Notes: generated by a model not told the origin, from the letters alone. A stretch of 64,000 nucleotides of DNA from an uncultured Aquitalea sp. (GCF_945957525.1 NZ_CAMFLA010000004.1:1-64000); one strand, 5' to 3'; shown: positions 49,979 through 60,620, counted from the stretch's first letter. Numbers and translations are program-made.

Positions 49979-51382
49979 ATGAGCGACTCTCGCCAACCTT
50001 ATGCCGACTGCTGGCTGCACATCGGTGCCGGCTCCTTTCACCGCGCCCATCAGGCCTGGTATCTGGACCAGCTGGAGAAGCACGGCCAGACGCCGTGGGA
50101 GCTGGCGCTGGCCAACATCCGCGCCGACATGGCCCCGCTGCTGGACAAGCTGGCGGCCCAGCACGGCGAGTACACGCTGGAAACCATCTCTCCGGCCGGC
50201 GAGCACCGCTACGAAGTGATTCGCGCCATCCGCACCATCCTGCCGTGGGAAGCCGACCTGGCCTCGCTGATCGCCAAGGGTGCGCAGGCCGGTACGCGCG
50301 TCATCTCCTTCACCGTGACCGAAGGCGGCTACTATCTTGACCAGCACCTGCAGCTGGACACGGCCAACGCCGACCTGGCGGCGGACCTGAACGGCGGCCT
50401 CAACACCATCTACGGAGCCATTGCCGCCATCCTGCGCGCGCGCAGCGCGGCTGGCGATGCCCCGGTGACCCTGCTCAACTGCGACAACCTGCGCCACAAC
50501 GGCGAGCGCTTTCGCAGCGGCCTGCAACAATTCCTCAGCCTGCGCGGTGAAACCACGCTGCTGGCCTGGGTGGAAAAACACACCAGCTCGCCCAACACCA
50601 TGGTGGATCGCATCACTCCACGCCCTACCCCGGAAGTGGTGGCCCGGGTAGAGGCCGCTACCGGCCGCCACGACCCCTGCGCCATCATGGCCGAACCTTT
50701 CATCCAGTGGGTGGTAGAGGACAATTTCATCGGCGGTCGTCCAGCGCTGGAGGCGGTAGGCGTGGAAATGGTGGCCTCGGTACTGCCTTATGAAGAAGCG
50801 AAGATCCGCATCCTCAACGCCAGCCACAGTTGTATCGCTTGGGCCGGCACGCTGATCGGCCTCGGCTACATCCATGAAAGCACTGCGGTGGACTCCATCC
50901 GCGAACTGGCATGGCGCTACGTCACCCATGACGTCATCCCCTGCCTCAGCCCCAGCCCGCTGGATCTCGCCGCCTATCGCGACACCGTGCTCGACCGTTT
51001 CAGCAACCCCTATATTCTGGACAGCAACCAGCGCGTGGCCGCGGACGGCTTCTCCAAAGTGCCGGGTTTCATCGCGCCCACGCTGCAACAATCCGTCGCC
51101 GCCGGCCGCCAACCGGTGGATACCGCCGTGCTGCCCGCGCTTTTCCTGCGTTTTCTGCAGCGCTGGCAGGCGCAGAGCCTTCCCTACGACTATCAGGACG
51201 GTATCATGGACGCGTCGGCCTGCCGCCGCATGCTGGCCGCCGACGATGTGGCAGGCGCTTACGCCGCCGACCCCATGCTGTGGGGCGAACTGGCCGGCAC
51301 CGACACCCTGCGCGCCCTGCTCGACGCCGCGCTGACCCGGGTGGACGACTGGTACAAGTTGGCCGAAGTCCCGCAGCACTGA
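49979..51382 (+). CDS. mtlD: mannitol 2-dehydrogenase
   Basis: 467 residues. N-terminal nucleotide motif [11 protein letters not shown] (15-25) and 'FTVTEGGY' near residue 110 are those of long-chain polyol dehydrogenases; '[11 protein letters not shown]' and 'NTMVDRITP' complete the family pattern. It oxidises D-mannitol (also D-arabitol) to D-fructose (D-xylulose) with NAD. One GTTGGCCGAAG word lies at its 3' end. Confidence 0.93.
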   Translation: MSDSRQPYADCWLHIGAGSFHRAHQAWYLDQLEKHGQTPWELALANIRADMAPLLDKLAAQHGEYTLETISPAGEHRYEVIRAIRTILPWEADLASLIAKGAQAGTRVISFTVTEGGYYLDQHLQLDTANADLAADLNGGLNTIYGAIAAILRARSAAGDAPVTLLNCDNLRHNGERFRSGLQQFLSLRGETTLLAWVEKHTSSPNTMVDRITPRPTPEVVARVEAATGRHDPCAIMAEPFIQWVVEDNFIGGRPALEAVGVEMVASVLPYEEAKIRILNASHSCIAWAGTLIGLGYIHESTAVDSIRELAWRYVTHDVIPCLSPSPLDLAAYRDTVLDRFSNPYILDSNQRVAADGFSKVPGFIAPTLQQSVAAGRQPVDTAVLPALFLRFLQRWQAQSLPYDYQDGIMDASACRRMLAADDVAGAYAADPMLWGELAGTDTLRALLDAALTRVDDWYKLAEVPQH

Positions 51383-51399
51383 ATCACTCGGAGAGAGGG

Positions 51400-52866
51400 A
51401 TGTATCTAGGAATCGATCTGGGCACTTCCGAAGTCAAGGTAGTGCTGCTGGACGGCCAAGGCGAAATCCGGGCCGTGGCCGGAGAAGCACTGGAAGTGTC
51501 CCGCCCCAGGGCGGGGTGGTCCGAGCAACACCCGGACGACTGGTGGCGCGCCACTTGCCTTGCCGTGGCCAGGCTGAAAGACAAAGCGCCGCAAGCCTTC
51601 GCCACTGTGCGCGCCATCGGTCTGTCCGGCCAGATGCACGGCGCGGTGTTGCTGGACGATCAGGACGCCGTGTTGCGACCGGCCATTTTGTGGAACGACC
51701 TGCGCAGCGTGGCCGAATGCGACGAACTCACCGTCAACGCGCCGCAGCTGCACGAAGTGGCCGGCAATCTGGCCATGCCCGGCTTCACTGCGCCCAAGCT
51801 GCTGTGGGTGGCCCGCCATGAGCCGGAAACCTTTGCCGCCACACGCTGCGTGCTGCTGCCCAAGGATTACCTGCGCTTCAAACTCAATGGCCGCAAGGTG
51901 TGCGATACCTCGGACGCCTCCGGCACCCTGTGGCTGGATGTGGCGCGCCGCGACTGGTCGGACGTACTTCTGTCCGCCACCGGCCTTAGCCGCAGCCAGA
52001 TGCCGGCGCTGGTGGAAGGCATTGCCTCCTCCGGCACGCTGCTGCCGGCAGTGGCCGCCGACTGGGGCTTGTCGGCCGAAGTCATCGTTGCAGGCGGCGC
52101 GGGCGACGGCGCCGCCAGCGCCATCGGTATCGGCGCGGTTGAACCAGGCGACGGCTTCCTGTCGCTGGGCACCTCCGGCGTGCTGTTTGTGGTGGATGAC
52201 CGCTTTCGCCCCAATCCGGCCTCGGCGCTGCACACCTTTTGCCATGCTTTGCCGGGCCGCTGGAATCAGATGAGCGTGATGTTGGCCGCCGCCAGCTGTC
52301 TGCGCTGGTTCTGCCGCCTGGTCAGCGTGGACGAAGCCACGCTGCTGCAAGAAATCGAAGCGCTGGACGCCGATGCGCAATTGAGCGCGCCCCTGTTCCT
52401 GCCTTACCTGTCCGGCGAGCGCACCCCGCACAACGACCCCTTCGCCCCCGGCGTATTCTGGGGATTGACCCAGGCACACGGTCGCGCCGCGCTCGGCTAC
52501 GCCGTGCTGGAAGGCGTGGCCTTCGGCATGGTGGACGGGCTGGACGCGCTGCGCGCGGCCGGCAGCGATGTGTCCGAATTGTCGCTGGTGGGCGGCGGCG
52601 CGCGCAGCCCGTTCTGGGCGCAGCTGCTGGCGGATGCCTTGTCCGTCGCCATCGTCACCCATGTGGGCGGCGAAGCCGGCGGCGCGCTGGGCGCGGCCCG
52701 GCTGGGCTGGCTGGCTGATGGCGGCGATATCGCCGCCGTCTGCACCCGCCCGCCGGTCAAAGCCATCCATCAACCCTGCGCCGACCGTCACGCCGCCCTG
52801 CAAGACAGGTTGCGCCTGTTCCGCGACATTTACCGCCAGCGCCCAGAGGCGCTGCGCCCATCCTGA
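51400..52866 (+). CDS. mtlY: xylulokinase
   Basis: 488 residues from ATG 51400 after GAGAGAGG; the frame open to 51280 is the end of mtlD. FGGY kinase: '[10 protein letters not shown]' phosphate loop, 'GLSGQMHG' and '[10 protein letters not shown]', the xylulose signature. It phosphorylates D-xylulose derived from arabitol, feeding the pentose phosphate route. Confidence 0.92.
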   Translation: MYLGIDLGTSEVKVVLLDGQGEIRAVAGEALEVSRPRAGWSEQHPDDWWRATCLAVARLKDKAPQAFATVRAIGLSGQMHGAVLLDDQDAVLRPAILWNDLRSVAECDELTVNAPQLHEVAGNLAMPGFTAPKLLWVARHEPETFAATRCVLLPKDYLRFKLNGRKVCDTSDASGTLWLDVARRDWSDVLLSATGLSRSQMPALVEGIASSGTLLPAVAADWGLSAEVIVAGGAGDGAASAIGIGAVEPGDGFLSLGTSGVLFVVDDRFRPNPASALHTFCHALPGRWNQMSVMLAAASCLRWFCRLVSVDEATLLQEIEALDADAQLSAPLFLPYLSGERTPHNDPFAPGVFWGLTQAHGRAALGYAVLEGVAFGMVDGLDALRAAGSDVSELSLVGGGARSPFWAQLLADALSVAIVTHVGGEAGGALGAARLGWLADGGDIAAVCTRPPVKAIHQPCADRHAALQDRLRLFRDIYRQRPEALRPS

Positions 52867-52874
52867 GTCCCATC

Positions 52875-53852
52875 ATGAACCAGCTTGAAAAACTCAAGGC
52901 CCATACCGTGGTGGTGGCCGACACCGGCGACTTCCAGCTGCTGGAGCAATACACCCCGCGCGACGCCACCACCAACCCATCGCTGATCCTCAAAGCCTCA
53001 CAAAGCCCTGCCTATCGCGGACTGGTGATAGACACGCTGCGCGAACTACGCCATCTGCCGGCGGCCGAACAGATCGACGCGCTGCTGATCGCCTTCGGCC
53101 TGAAGATTCTGGACAAGGTGCCCGGCCGCGTTTCCACCGAAGTGGACGCCCGCCTCTCCTTTGACACCGCCGCCACCGTAGCCAAAGCCCGCCAGCTGAT
53201 GGCCGCCTACGCCGCCGCCGGCGTATCGCGCGGGCGCGTACTGATCAAGATAGCCGCCACTTGGGAAGGCATTCAGGCCGCCGCCATTCTTGAAGCCGAG
53301 GGCATAAACTGCAACCTCACCTTGCTGTTCTCGCCGGTGCAGGCCGCCGCTTGCGCCCAGGCTGGCGTAACGCTGATTTCCCCCTTCGTTGGCCGTATCT
53401 ACGACTGGTACAAGAAGCAGGCCGGCACGGGGTGGAACGAAGCCGCCCAGGCCGGCGCCAACGACCCTGGCGTGCGCTCGGTGCGCCGCATTTACCAGCT
53501 GTTTCGCCAACACGGCTTCGTCACCGAAGTCATGGGCGCCAGCTTCCGCAATACTGGGCAGATCCTCGCGCTGGCCGGCTGCGACCTGCTCACTATCAGC
53601 CCGGACCTGCTGCAACAACTGCGCGATAGCGACGGCGACGCTCCGCGCCGGCTTTTCGCCGACCTGCCGGATGCAGCCGATGCGCTGCCCGCCAGCCTGC
53701 TGGATGACGCGAGACATGAAAGCCGTTTCCGCTTCCTGCTCAACGACGACGCCATGGCCAGCGAGAAGTTGGCCGAAGGCATCCGTCTGTTTGCCGCCGA
53801 TACGGTCAAGCTGGAAAACTGGCTGGCGGCGCTGCATGAAGGGAGCGTCTGA
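52875..53852 (+). CDS. tal: transaldolase
   Basis: 325 residues, eight bases after the kinase. Type-1 TalB pattern: '[10 protein letters not shown]' and '[13 protein letters not shown]' with Schiff-base K125; D16 near the N-terminus. It interconverts sugar phosphates of the pentose phosphate route. A transaldolase inside a mannitol operon links xylulose 5-phosphate to glycolysis. Confidence 0.92.
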   Translation: MNQLEKLKAHTVVVADTGDFQLLEQYTPRDATTNPSLILKASQSPAYRGLVIDTLRELRHLPAAEQIDALLIAFGLKILDKVPGRVSTEVDARLSFDTAATVAKARQLMAAYAAAGVSRGRVLIKIAATWEGIQAAAILEAEGINCNLTLLFSPVQAAACAQAGVTLISPFVGRIYDWYKKQAGTGWNEAAQAGANDPGVRSVRRIYQLFRQHGFVTEVMGASFRNTGQILALAGCDLLTISPDLLQQLRDSDGDAPRRLFADLPDAADALPASLLDDARHESRFRFLLNDDAMASEKLAEGIRLFAADTVKLENWLAALHEGSV

Positions 53853-54787
53853 TGTTTCTCGTCTGCGGTGAAGCCCTGTTTGATTTCTTTGTCGAGCCCG
53901 ACGCAGCCGCCTGGCCGCGCTTGAGCTATCAAGCCGTGCCCGGCGGCTCTCCCTTCAACGTGGCCATCGGCCTGGCCCGGCTGGGTCAGCGCTCGGCACT
54001 GCTGGGCGGCATTTCGGAAGACTATCTGGGCAGACAATTGCTGGAGGTGCTGCGCCGGGAAAATGTCGACGACAACCTGCTCAAGCGCCGAGCACTGCCC
54101 ACTACGCTGGCGCTGGTGGGGCTGGACGCCACCGGCCATCCGCAATACAGCTTTTATGGCGACAAAGCGCCGGAAGCCAGCCTCACCGAGGGCGAGCTGC
54201 CTGCACTGGACGACAGCGTTCTGGGCATCCATGCGGGGTCTTATTCACTGGTGCGCTCCCCCACCGCCGAAGCCCTTCAGGCACTGGTAATACGCGAATG
54301 CCAACAGCGGCTGATCACGCTGGACCCCAACATCCGCCTCAATGTCGAGCCGGATCTGGCGCGTTGGCGCGAGGTGCTGGCGGTGCACGCCGCGCACGCC
54401 CACCTGATCAAAGTCAGCGATGAAGATTTGACTCTGCTGTACCCGGAAGACACGCCGGCAGCAGCCGCCCGTCGCTGGCTCAGCCCCAACTGCCCGCTGG
54501 TGATCATGACCCGCGGCGGCCAGGGCGCCAGTGTGTTTTCCGCCGCGCATGGCGAATGGCATGTTGCGGCGCAGACCATTGCCGTGGTGGACACCGTCGG
54601 CGCGGGCGACACCTTCCAGGCTGCCCTGCTGTGCTGGCTTGCGGAGCACGACCACGCTCGCCCGGACGCCATCGGCCAACTGGACAAGGCGCAGATCGAC
54701 GCCATGGTTCGCTTCGCCATCCGCGCCGCCGCCATCACCTGCACCCGGCGCGGCCCCGACCTGCCCCGGCGCGCCGATCTGGCCTGA
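53852..54787 (+). CDS. mtlZ: fructokinase (PfkB family)
   Basis: 311 residues; start ATG shares a base with the transaldolase TGA (TGATG). 'GGSPFNVAIGLARLG' sugar-binding motif and 'DTVGAGDTFQAAL' near residues 247-259 with the catalytic Asp. It phosphorylates the fructose made by the two dehydrogenases. Last gene; a terminator follows. Confidence 0.92.
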   Translation: MFLVCGEALFDFFVEPDAAAWPRLSYQAVPGGSPFNVAIGLARLGQRSALLGGISEDYLGRQLLEVLRRENVDDNLLKRRALPTTLALVGLDATGHPQYSFYGDKAPEASLTEGELPALDDSVLGIHAGSYSLVRSPTAEALQALVIRECQQRLITLDPNIRLNVEPDLARWREVLAVHAAHAHLIKVSDEDLTLLYPEDTPAAAARRWLSPNCPLVIMTRGGQGASVFSAAHGEWHVAAQTIAVVDTVGAGDTFQAALLCWLAEHDHARPDAIGQLDKAQIDAMVRFAIRAAAITCTRRGPDLPRRADLA

Positions 54788-54807
54788 CCCCCCACACGCC
54801 CACTGCC

Positions 54808-54842
54808 GGCCATGCCCGCGTTCTGCGCCGGCATGGCCTTTT
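54808..54842 (+). terminator. terminator of the polyol operon
   Basis: GGCCATGCC (54808-54816) pairs with GGCATGGCC (54830-54838), then UUUUC. Confidence 0.8.
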
Positions 54843-54981
54843 CATTACCGACAAAACAAGACAAAACCCTACGTTAAAGACGAGATTGACCGATTGACAT
54901 GCCAAAACATGCAAATTCAATGCGCTATAACAAAATGGCATTTCACCGCGCCAATCAACAATAAAACGGGCAGACATCACC

Positions 54982-56601
54982 ATGAACATCTCTCAGCGAC
55001 TGGCCATCACCCTGGGCATCGCCTTGCTGGCCCTCATCGCCATCGGCGGCTCCGGCCTCATGCAACTCAACAGCGCCAACCAGCGCTTCGATTACATGAA
55101 CGCCAATACTTTCCCAAGCATCCACAATCTGGACGCCATGCAAGGCAGCCTGACCAACGCGCGGCTGGCCACCTATCGTCACGTCATCGCCGCGTCGGCC
55201 GATGAAAAAGCCAAACACCAGCAAACCATCGATGAATCCGATAAAAAGATGAACGACATGCTGGCGGATTACGAAAAGAACCTGCTTTCTTCGGATAGCG
55301 ACAAGCAGATGCTGGATAAGGACCGCGCGCTGATGAAGGAGTATCAGTCCACGCGCGACAGCGTGCTGAAGGTATCCCGCGACGGGCAGAACGCCGAGGC
55401 GCAGAAAATGCTGCTGGGCGGCACGGTGTCGGCCGGTGCCCGCGCCATGCAGCAACAACTGAACGAGCACATCGAATTCAACTACAAGAACGCCGCAAAG
55501 TTGGCCGAAGACAATCGCTCCGCCTATAAATCGGCCTTCGCTTTGTCCATGAGCGTGATCGCCGGCGGCGTACTGATCTGCGTCGCACTGGGCTGGCAGC
55601 TGTTCAGCCACATCCGCGCGAGCCTGTCCGGCATCCGCGACACCATGCTGAAAGTGGGCGAGTCGCTGGACTTCCGTCTGCGCGTCGCCGTACTGCGCAA
55701 GGATGAAGTGGGCCAGACTGCCTCCGCCTTCAACAACCTGCTGCAGCAATTGCAGCAAAGCTTCCTCACCATCCGCCGCGGCATCGAGGCAGTGGACGGC
55801 TCGATTGAAAACATGGCCACCAACACCACGGAAATCGCCCGCAGCTCCGAACTGCAAAGCGAGGCGGCCTCCGCTATGGCGGCCGCCATCGAGGAAATGA
55901 CGGTCAGCATCAACCACGTAGCCGACCGCGCGCTGGAAGCCAACAACCAGACCAGCGCCGCCGGCAGCATTGCCCAGGAAGGCGGCAAAGTGATCGACTC
56001 CACGGTAGCCGGCATTAATGCGGTATCCGGCTCTGTCAGCGACGCCGCCGGCCACATCGACCAGCTCAAGGCCGACAGCCAGACCATCGCCACCGTGATG
56101 GGCATCATCAAGGACATTGCCGAACAGACCAATCTGCTGGCGCTCAACGCCGCCATCGAGGCCGCCCGCGCCGGCGAAATGGGCCGCGGTTTTGCCGTGG
56201 TGGCCGACGAAGTGCGCAAACTGGCCGAGCGCACGGCGCGCTCCACTACCGAGATATCTTCGGTCATCGTCAAGATGGAGCAAGGCACGCAGGAAGCGGT
56301 AGGCAGCATGGAAGTGGTGGTGGAAAGGGCCAATCGCGAGGCCGACGGCGCCCGTCAGGCCAGCGAGGCCATCGAGCAGATTCGCCGCAACACCCGTGAA
56401 GCGATGGCGCTGGTACAGGATATTTCCGGCAGCATCGTCGAGCAGACCAGCACCAGTACCGCCATTGCCCAGCGGGTGGAGCAAATCGCCCAGATGGCGG
56501 AAGAGAACTCCTCCGCGGCCAGCAGTTCCGCCGATGCGGCTCGCGAGCTGCATCAGCAAGCACGCAGCATTCTGGGGACCGTGGCGCAATATCAGGTGTA
56601 G
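54982..56601 (+). CDS. transmembrane methyl-accepting chemotaxis protein
   Basis: 539 residues. Helix 1 at about 8-28, a four-helix-bundle sensor (4HB_MCP) to about 185, helix 2 at about 187-207, HAMP, then the signalling domain with tip '[20 protein letters not shown]'. Ends without a tethered pentapeptide. Position beside the polyol operon suggests a possible role in taxis to sugars, unproven. Confidence 0.95.
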   Translation: MNISQRLAITLGIALLALIAIGGSGLMQLNSANQRFDYMNANTFPSIHNLDAMQGSLTNARLATYRHVIAASADEKAKHQQTIDESDKKMNDMLADYEKNLLSSDSDKQMLDKDRALMKEYQSTRDSVLKVSRDGQNAEAQKMLLGGTVSAGARAMQQQLNEHIEFNYKNAAKLAEDNRSAYKSAFALSMSVIAGGVLICVALGWQLFSHIRASLSGIRDTMLKVGESLDFRLRVAVLRKDEVGQTASAFNNLLQQLQQSFLTIRRGIEAVDGSIENMATNTTEIARSSELQSEAASAMAAAIEEMTVSINHVADRALEANNQTSAAGSIAQEGGKVIDSTVAGINAVSGSVSDAAGHIDQLKADSQTIATVMGIIKDIAEQTNLLALNAAIEAARAGEMGRGFAVVADEVRKLAERTARSTTEISSVIVKMEQGTQEAVGSMEVVVERANREADGARQASEAIEQIRRNTREAMALVQDISGSIVEQTSTSTAIAQRVEQIAQMAEENSSAASSSADAARELHQQARSILGTVAQYQV

Positions 56602-56634
56602 CAGCGCGTCGGCGTCCGGCTTGTCAATAATCCG

Positions 56635-56657
56635 AAAGCCCCGCCAAGCGGGGCTTT
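56635..56657 (+). terminator. terminator of the chemoreceptor gene
   Basis: AAAGCCCCGC pairs with GCGGGGCTTT around CAA, with U at the end of the stem. Confidence 0.8.
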
Positions 56658-56712
56658 CAGGCTGCCGAGAAAGCCATCGGCCAAGCTAGGTCATTCAATG
56701 TCACGTAGAAAG

Positions 56713-56812
56713 GCTGACAAAAATCAGTATCACGGCCGAGGCAAGGCGCGCCGACGCGGGCAGTAATGAGTACGGCAAGGAGGCGCAACGCAGCATCAGG
56801 CGTGTTGTCAGC
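56713..56812. repeat. about 100-base dispersed repeat element, copy A
   Basis: Spacer 56602-56937 has no gene. It holds an element bounded by GCTGAC (56713-56718) and GTCAGC (56807-56812), with core GTACGGCAAGGAGGCGC. A related core in opposite orientation is at 58838-58927. Such elements recall intergenic repeats of Neisseriales, but only two are seen here. Confidence 0.45.
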
Positions 56813-56937
56813 AGCTCATATTGATTCTGCTCCACAGCCTTGCCATTGGCTCCCCCGCCCTTGCCTTGCAATGGCGCCTGGCTTTCGGATCTGGCAACAA
56901 TCACCGCGCTGCAATCTGACGCAGACGGTGCTTGCCG

Positions 56938-57846
56938 TCAGCCAGCAAGCCCGTCGGCGCGTCGCAGGTCGGCCAGATAATCCGCCACTTCGCCTTGCAG
57001 CCAACTGGTAAACACCTCCTGCTTGGCGCGGGCGCTTTCCCGCACCGGCCACACCAGCCAGCACGGATAGGGGTAAGGCGCGACGATATCGGTCAGCCTG
57101 ACCAGTTGGCCGCTGTCCAGATCGCGCTGCACCAGGCTGCGCCTCTCCAGCGTGATGCCCAAACCCTGGCGCACCATGCCGAGAATCAGATTGGAATCGT
57201 TGATCCACATGCTGGCCTCGCCCGGCTCGTCGATGCCCGCCAGCTGGCACCAGGGCTGCCAGCTTTCCACCGAACGGATCAACGGCCCAGCCATGATTTC
57301 CTGCGGCGTCTTCGGCAAACGTCCGCCATTGAAGGCGGGCGACGCCACCATCAGCAACTCGTCGTCAAACAGCTTCAGCTGACGCAAGCCCTCCCAGTCG
57401 CCTTGCCCGATGCGGATGCCCACATCCACCAGCCCCTGACGCAGGTCCTGAATATCCAGACTGGCGCGAATACTGACGCGATAACGCGGATACAGGGCCT
57501 GGAAACGGTGCAAGCGCGGCAGCAGCCATTGCGCGCCGAACGAGGGCAACACCGCCAGCGCCAGATCGCTCTCGCGCGGTCGCGCCTGAATCAGCCGGGT
57601 CGCCTCGCTGAGCTCGCCCAAACCGCTGCGCACCTGCAGCGCATAAAAGCGCCCTTCCTCGGTCACGCGCAAACCGCGTCCTTCACGCACAAACAAGGGC
57701 AGGCCCAGCATATCCTCCAGCAGGCGGATCTGCTGGCTGATGGCCGAGTGGGTAACGTGCAATTCTTCGGCGGCGCGGGTAATGCCGCCCAGACGGGCGA
57801 CGGCTTCGAAGCTGCGCAGGGCAGCCAGTGGCGGCAGGGCTTTCAT
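56938..57846 (-). CDS. LysR-family transcriptional regulator (GcvA-like)
   Basis: 302 residues. N-terminal winged helix (LPPLAALRSFEAVARLGGIT, 'TRAAEELHVTHSAISQQIRLLE') and C-terminal effector domain. Divergent from a DUF2917 and GST gene pair, which it likely regulates. Confidence 0.92.
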   Translation of the reverse strand: MKALPPLAALRSFEAVARLGGITRAAEELHVTHSAISQQIRLLEDMLGLPLFVREGRGLRVTEEGRFYALQVRSGLGELSEATRLIQARPRESDLALAVLPSFGAQWLLPRLHRFQALYPRYRVSIRASLDIQDLRQGLVDVGIRIGQGDWEGLRQLKLFDDELLMVASPAFNGGRLPKTPQEIMAGPLIRSVESWQPWCQLAGIDEPGEASMWINDSNLILGMVRQGLGITLERRSLVQRDLDSGQLVRLTDIVAPYPYPCWLVWPVRESARAKQEVFTSWLQGEVADYLADLRRADGLAG

Positions 57847-57938
57847 GTAAGAAAAACTAACACATTTCGGCAGAAATCATCAATTTTCCTTTTTATTTCA
57901 CCTGCTTATAGTAGCAATACTGCTTGAGGAGAAATCAA

Positions 57939-58199
57939 ATGGAACATGTGCTGCATCTTGGCCTGCAACGCCACGAGCTCGTGGTGCTGCAAATGGCACA
58001 CCCCGGCCGGGCGGTCGCCGTCAGCGGCTCGCACTGGCTCACCATCAACGGGCTGGATATCTGCCTGCATGCCGGCCAGCATGCGCTGCTGCCTGCCGGT
58101 AAACTCTTGCTGGAAGGCGATGGACGCTTGGATCTGCAAGGCCTGCCCGCAAAAGAGCGCGCAGGAAATGGCCTGAAACTGGGCCTGATTTCGGTTTGA
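57939..58199 (+). CDS. DUF2917 family protein
   Basis: 86 residues from ATG 57939 after GAGGAG. The pattern 'VSGSHWLTINGLDICLHAGQ' is that of DUF2917, a short cupin-like family often found beside LysR regulators. Function unknown. The GST gene follows after 19 bases. Confidence 0.82.
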   Translation: MEHVLHLGLQRHELVVLQMAHPGRAVAVSGSHWLTINGLDICLHAGQHALLPAGKLLLEGDGRLDLQGLPAKERAGNGLKLGLISV

Positions 58200-58218
58200 A
58201 TATTATTGGGGAGGCAAT

Positions 58219-58827
58219 ATGCAACTGATTGGCATGCTCGATTCACCCTACGTCAGAAGGGTGGCGATTTCTTTGCGGTTGTTGGGCGTACCGTGCGAGC
58301 ACCGTCCCTTGTCGGTGTTTCGCCACATGCGGGAGTTCCGGCAAATCAATCCTGTCATCAAGGTACCGACCCTGGTGTGCGACGACGGCGAAACATTGAT
58401 GGATTCCAGCCTGATTCTGGACTATCTGGAAAGACTGACCCCGCCGGAACGGCGACTGACGCCGGAAAGCCTGCCGCAACGGCAGCGCTGCTTGCACGGC
58501 ACCGGGTTGGCGCTGGCCGCCATGGAGAAAGCAGTACAGGCCTTTTACGAATGCCAGTTGCGCCCGGCCGACGCGCGCCATGCGCCGTGGCTGGAGCGCG
58601 TCGCGGAGCAGTTGCTGGCCGCCTGCGCCGGCATGGAGGCCTATCTGCAAACAACGCCGCCAGACGCGGCCCGGCCGGATCAGGCCAGTCTCAGCATCGC
58701 CGTGGCCTGGCGCTTCATTGTGGAGCGTGTGCCGGAACACGTGGCCGCTTCCTCTTTCCCCGCACTGGCCAACTGGAGCGCGGCGGCGGAAGGGCACCCC
58801 GATTTTCTGGCCTGCCCTTTCGAATAA
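58219..58827 (+). CDS. glutathione S-transferase
   Basis: 202 residues. N-terminal thioredoxin fold with 'LDSPYVRRVAISLRLLG' (S9 as likely catalytic residue), 'KVPTL' cis-Pro and 'DSSLILDYLE'; C-terminal helical domain. Detoxification or stress role. Confidence 0.92.
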   Translation: MQLIGMLDSPYVRRVAISLRLLGVPCEHRPLSVFRHMREFRQINPVIKVPTLVCDDGETLMDSSLILDYLERLTPPERRLTPESLPQRQRCLHGTGLALAAMEKAVQAFYECQLRPADARHAPWLERVAEQLLAACAGMEAYLQTTPPDAARPDQASLSIAVAWRFIVERVPEHVAASSFPALANWSAAAEGHPDFLACPFE

Positions 58828-58837
58828 CACCGGCTAC

Positions 58838-58927
58838 AAAACCTCCGAGCCTGCGGCGCCTCTCCTTGCCGTACGCCGAGCGCGGCCTGCGCCAGCCCGC
58901 CCCGCCTCAGCTTCTTTGCGAGGTTTT
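58838..58927. repeat. dispersed repeat element, copy B
   Basis: Bounded by AAAACCTC (58838-58845) and GAGGTTTT (58920-58927). Its reverse complement contains GTACGGCAAGGAGAGGCGC, close to the core of the copy at 56713. Confidence 0.45.
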
Positions 58928-58954
58928 GACAGCGGCCTTCCGCGCACGCAAGAA

Positions 58955-58983
58955 AAAACGCCATCCTTCCCGGATGGCGTTTT
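58955..58983. terminator. bidirectional terminator between GST and RidA genes
   Basis: CGCCATCC (58959-58966) pairs with GGATGGCG (58972-58979), flanked by A on one side and U on the other, so it works for both convergent genes. Confidence 0.85.
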
Positions 58984-59009
58984 GCATGGTTGGCCGAAGA
59001 CCGGCCAGC

Positions 59010-59357
59010 TTAACTGGCGGCCACCAGTTTGATTTCGATCTTCCAGGCCGGGTTGGCCAGCTTGGCCTGCACCGTGGCGCGCGCCGGCACATTGCCCTGC
59101 GGAATCCAGGCATCCCAGGCAGCGTTCATGGCGTCGTAGTCGGCCAGATCCGCCAAGAAAATGGTGACATCGACAATGCGGTTCTTGTCCGAACCCAGCT
59201 CGGCCAGCAGCGCGTCGATCTGACCCAGCACGTTCTCGGTCTGGGCCTTGGCGTCGGCGTCAACGTTTTCCGGCACTTGGCCGGCCAGGAAGATCAGACC
59301 GTTGCTCACCACGGCTTCGGCCAGACGGGCGCCTTGCTTGTGACGGTAGAGGCTCAT
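59010..59357 (-). CDS. ridA: RidA/YjgF-family enamine deaminase
   Basis: 115 residues from the ATG at 59357, after AAAGGAG. 'GLIFLAGQVPENV' and 'PARATVQAKLANPAWKIEIK' are hallmarks, with the arginine that binds carboxylate at about 96. Removes reactive enamine intermediates of amino acid metabolism. Confidence 0.92.
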   Translation of the reverse strand: MSLYRHKQGARLAEAVVSNGLIFLAGQVPENVDADAKAQTENVLGQIDALLAELGSDKNRIVDVTIFLADLADYDAMNAAWDAWIPQGNVPARATVQAKLANPAWKIEIKLVAAS

Positions 59358-59444
59358 GAGAACTCCTTTCAGGGGTGATATCGGCGGAGACGGCTCCTAT
59401 GGGCCAGCCGTCCGCCGCGAATGACGATTGGACCGCCGCTGCGA

Positions 59445-60620
59445 TCAAGCCAGCGCGGTACGACGCAGATTAAGCGAAAACTGTTGCAAGGCGGCGATGC
59501 CCGACGCCTCGGCGCGGGCGCACCAATCCTGCAGCTCTTGCAGCAATTGCTCGCGCGTCAGTGAAGAGCGCTCCCACAAGCGGGTCAGCTCCTGGCGCAT
59601 GGCGTACACGGTGGCCAACACCTGGCTTTGCGCCAGCAGATCGTCCAACTGGCGGCGATCCGCTTCCTTGGTGTCCTTGGCGTCCTGTTTCAGCCATTTC
59701 TTCATCTTGCGCTGCAAGGCGGCCGCGTTCGGCAAACTGGCGTTTTCCAGCTCGGCGCGACATACCGCCTTCAATTCGCGGGCATAACGCGAAGCGATGG
59801 CGTAGCGGTTTGCGATGATGGCCTGCAGGCGTTCCAAGTCGATCTGGTCGCGGCCATCCTCCAGCGCGATGCGCGGCGCGGTTCTGCGCACCTTGGCCAG
59901 ACCCAGCATCTCCAGGATGCGGATATACATCCAGCCGATGTCGAATTCGTACCACTTGTAGGAGAGCTTGGCGGAGGTGCCGAATGTATGGTGGTTGTTG
60001 TGCAGCTCTTCGCCGCCCACCAGGATGCCCCAGGGGAAGATATTGGTGGAGGCGTCTTCGTTCTCGAAATTGCGATAGCCCCAATAATGACCAATGCCGT
60101 TGATGACGCCGGCGGCCCAGAACGGAATCCACATCATCTGTACCGCCCAGATGGACAGCCCCACCACGCCGAACAACAGCAAGTCGATGACAAGCATCAG
60201 CACAATGCCCACGCCCCGGCGCTTGTCGTACACCTCGCGCTCCAGCCAGTCGTCAGGGGTGCCGTGGCCGAATTTTTCCATGATGACCTGGTCCTTGCAG
60301 GCTGCGCGATACAACTCCACCCCCTCCCACAACACTTTGCGGATGCCCAGGATCTGCGGGCTGTGCGGATCGTCCGGCGTTTCGCATCGCGCATGGTGCT
60401 TGCGATGAATGGCGGCCCACTCCTTGGTGACCATGCCGGTGGTCAGCCACAGCCAGAAACGGAAGAAGTGACTGGGAGCCGGGTGCAGGTCCAGCGCGCG
60501 GTGCGCCTGGTGGCGGTGCAGAAAAATGGTGACCGACGCGATGGTGACATGTGTCAGCGCCAGCGCCGCGATGATGTTGCCCCACCAGGGCAGATCCAGA
60601 ATGCCGTTGAACCAGTGCAT
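59445..60620 (-). CDS. membrane fatty-acid desaturase (delta-9 type)
   Basis: 391 residues from the ATG at 60620; the frame is open to 60668. Three histidine boxes: HRHQAH (35-40), HRKHH (72-76), HNNHH (207-211), with four hydrophobic helices. The 150-residue C-terminal helical tail is longer than usual. Introduces a double bond into acyl chains using a di-iron centre. Confidence 0.92.
   Translation of the reverse strand: MHWFNGILDLPWWGNIIAALALTHVTIASVTIFLHRHQAHRALDLHPAPSHFFRFWLWLTTGMVTKEWAAIHRKHHARCETPDDPHSPQILGIRKVLWEGVELYRAACKDQVIMEKFGHGTPDDWLEREVYDKRRGVGIVLMLVIDLLLFGVVGLSIWAVQMMWIPFWAAGVINGIGHYWGYRNFENEDASTNIFPWGILVGGEELHNNHHTFGTSAKLSYKWYEFDIGWMYIRILEMLGLAKVRRTAPRIALEDGRDQIDLERLQAIIANRYAIASRYARELKAVCRAELENASLPNAAALQRKMKKWLKQDAKDTKEADRRQLDDLLAQSQVLATVYAMRQELTRLWERSSLTREQLLQELQDWCARAEASGIAALQQFSLNLRRTALA

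Noticed and set aside
54955-56589. 544-codon minus-strand ORF
   Set aside because: Shadow of the chemoreceptor; Gly/His-rich low-complexity translation.
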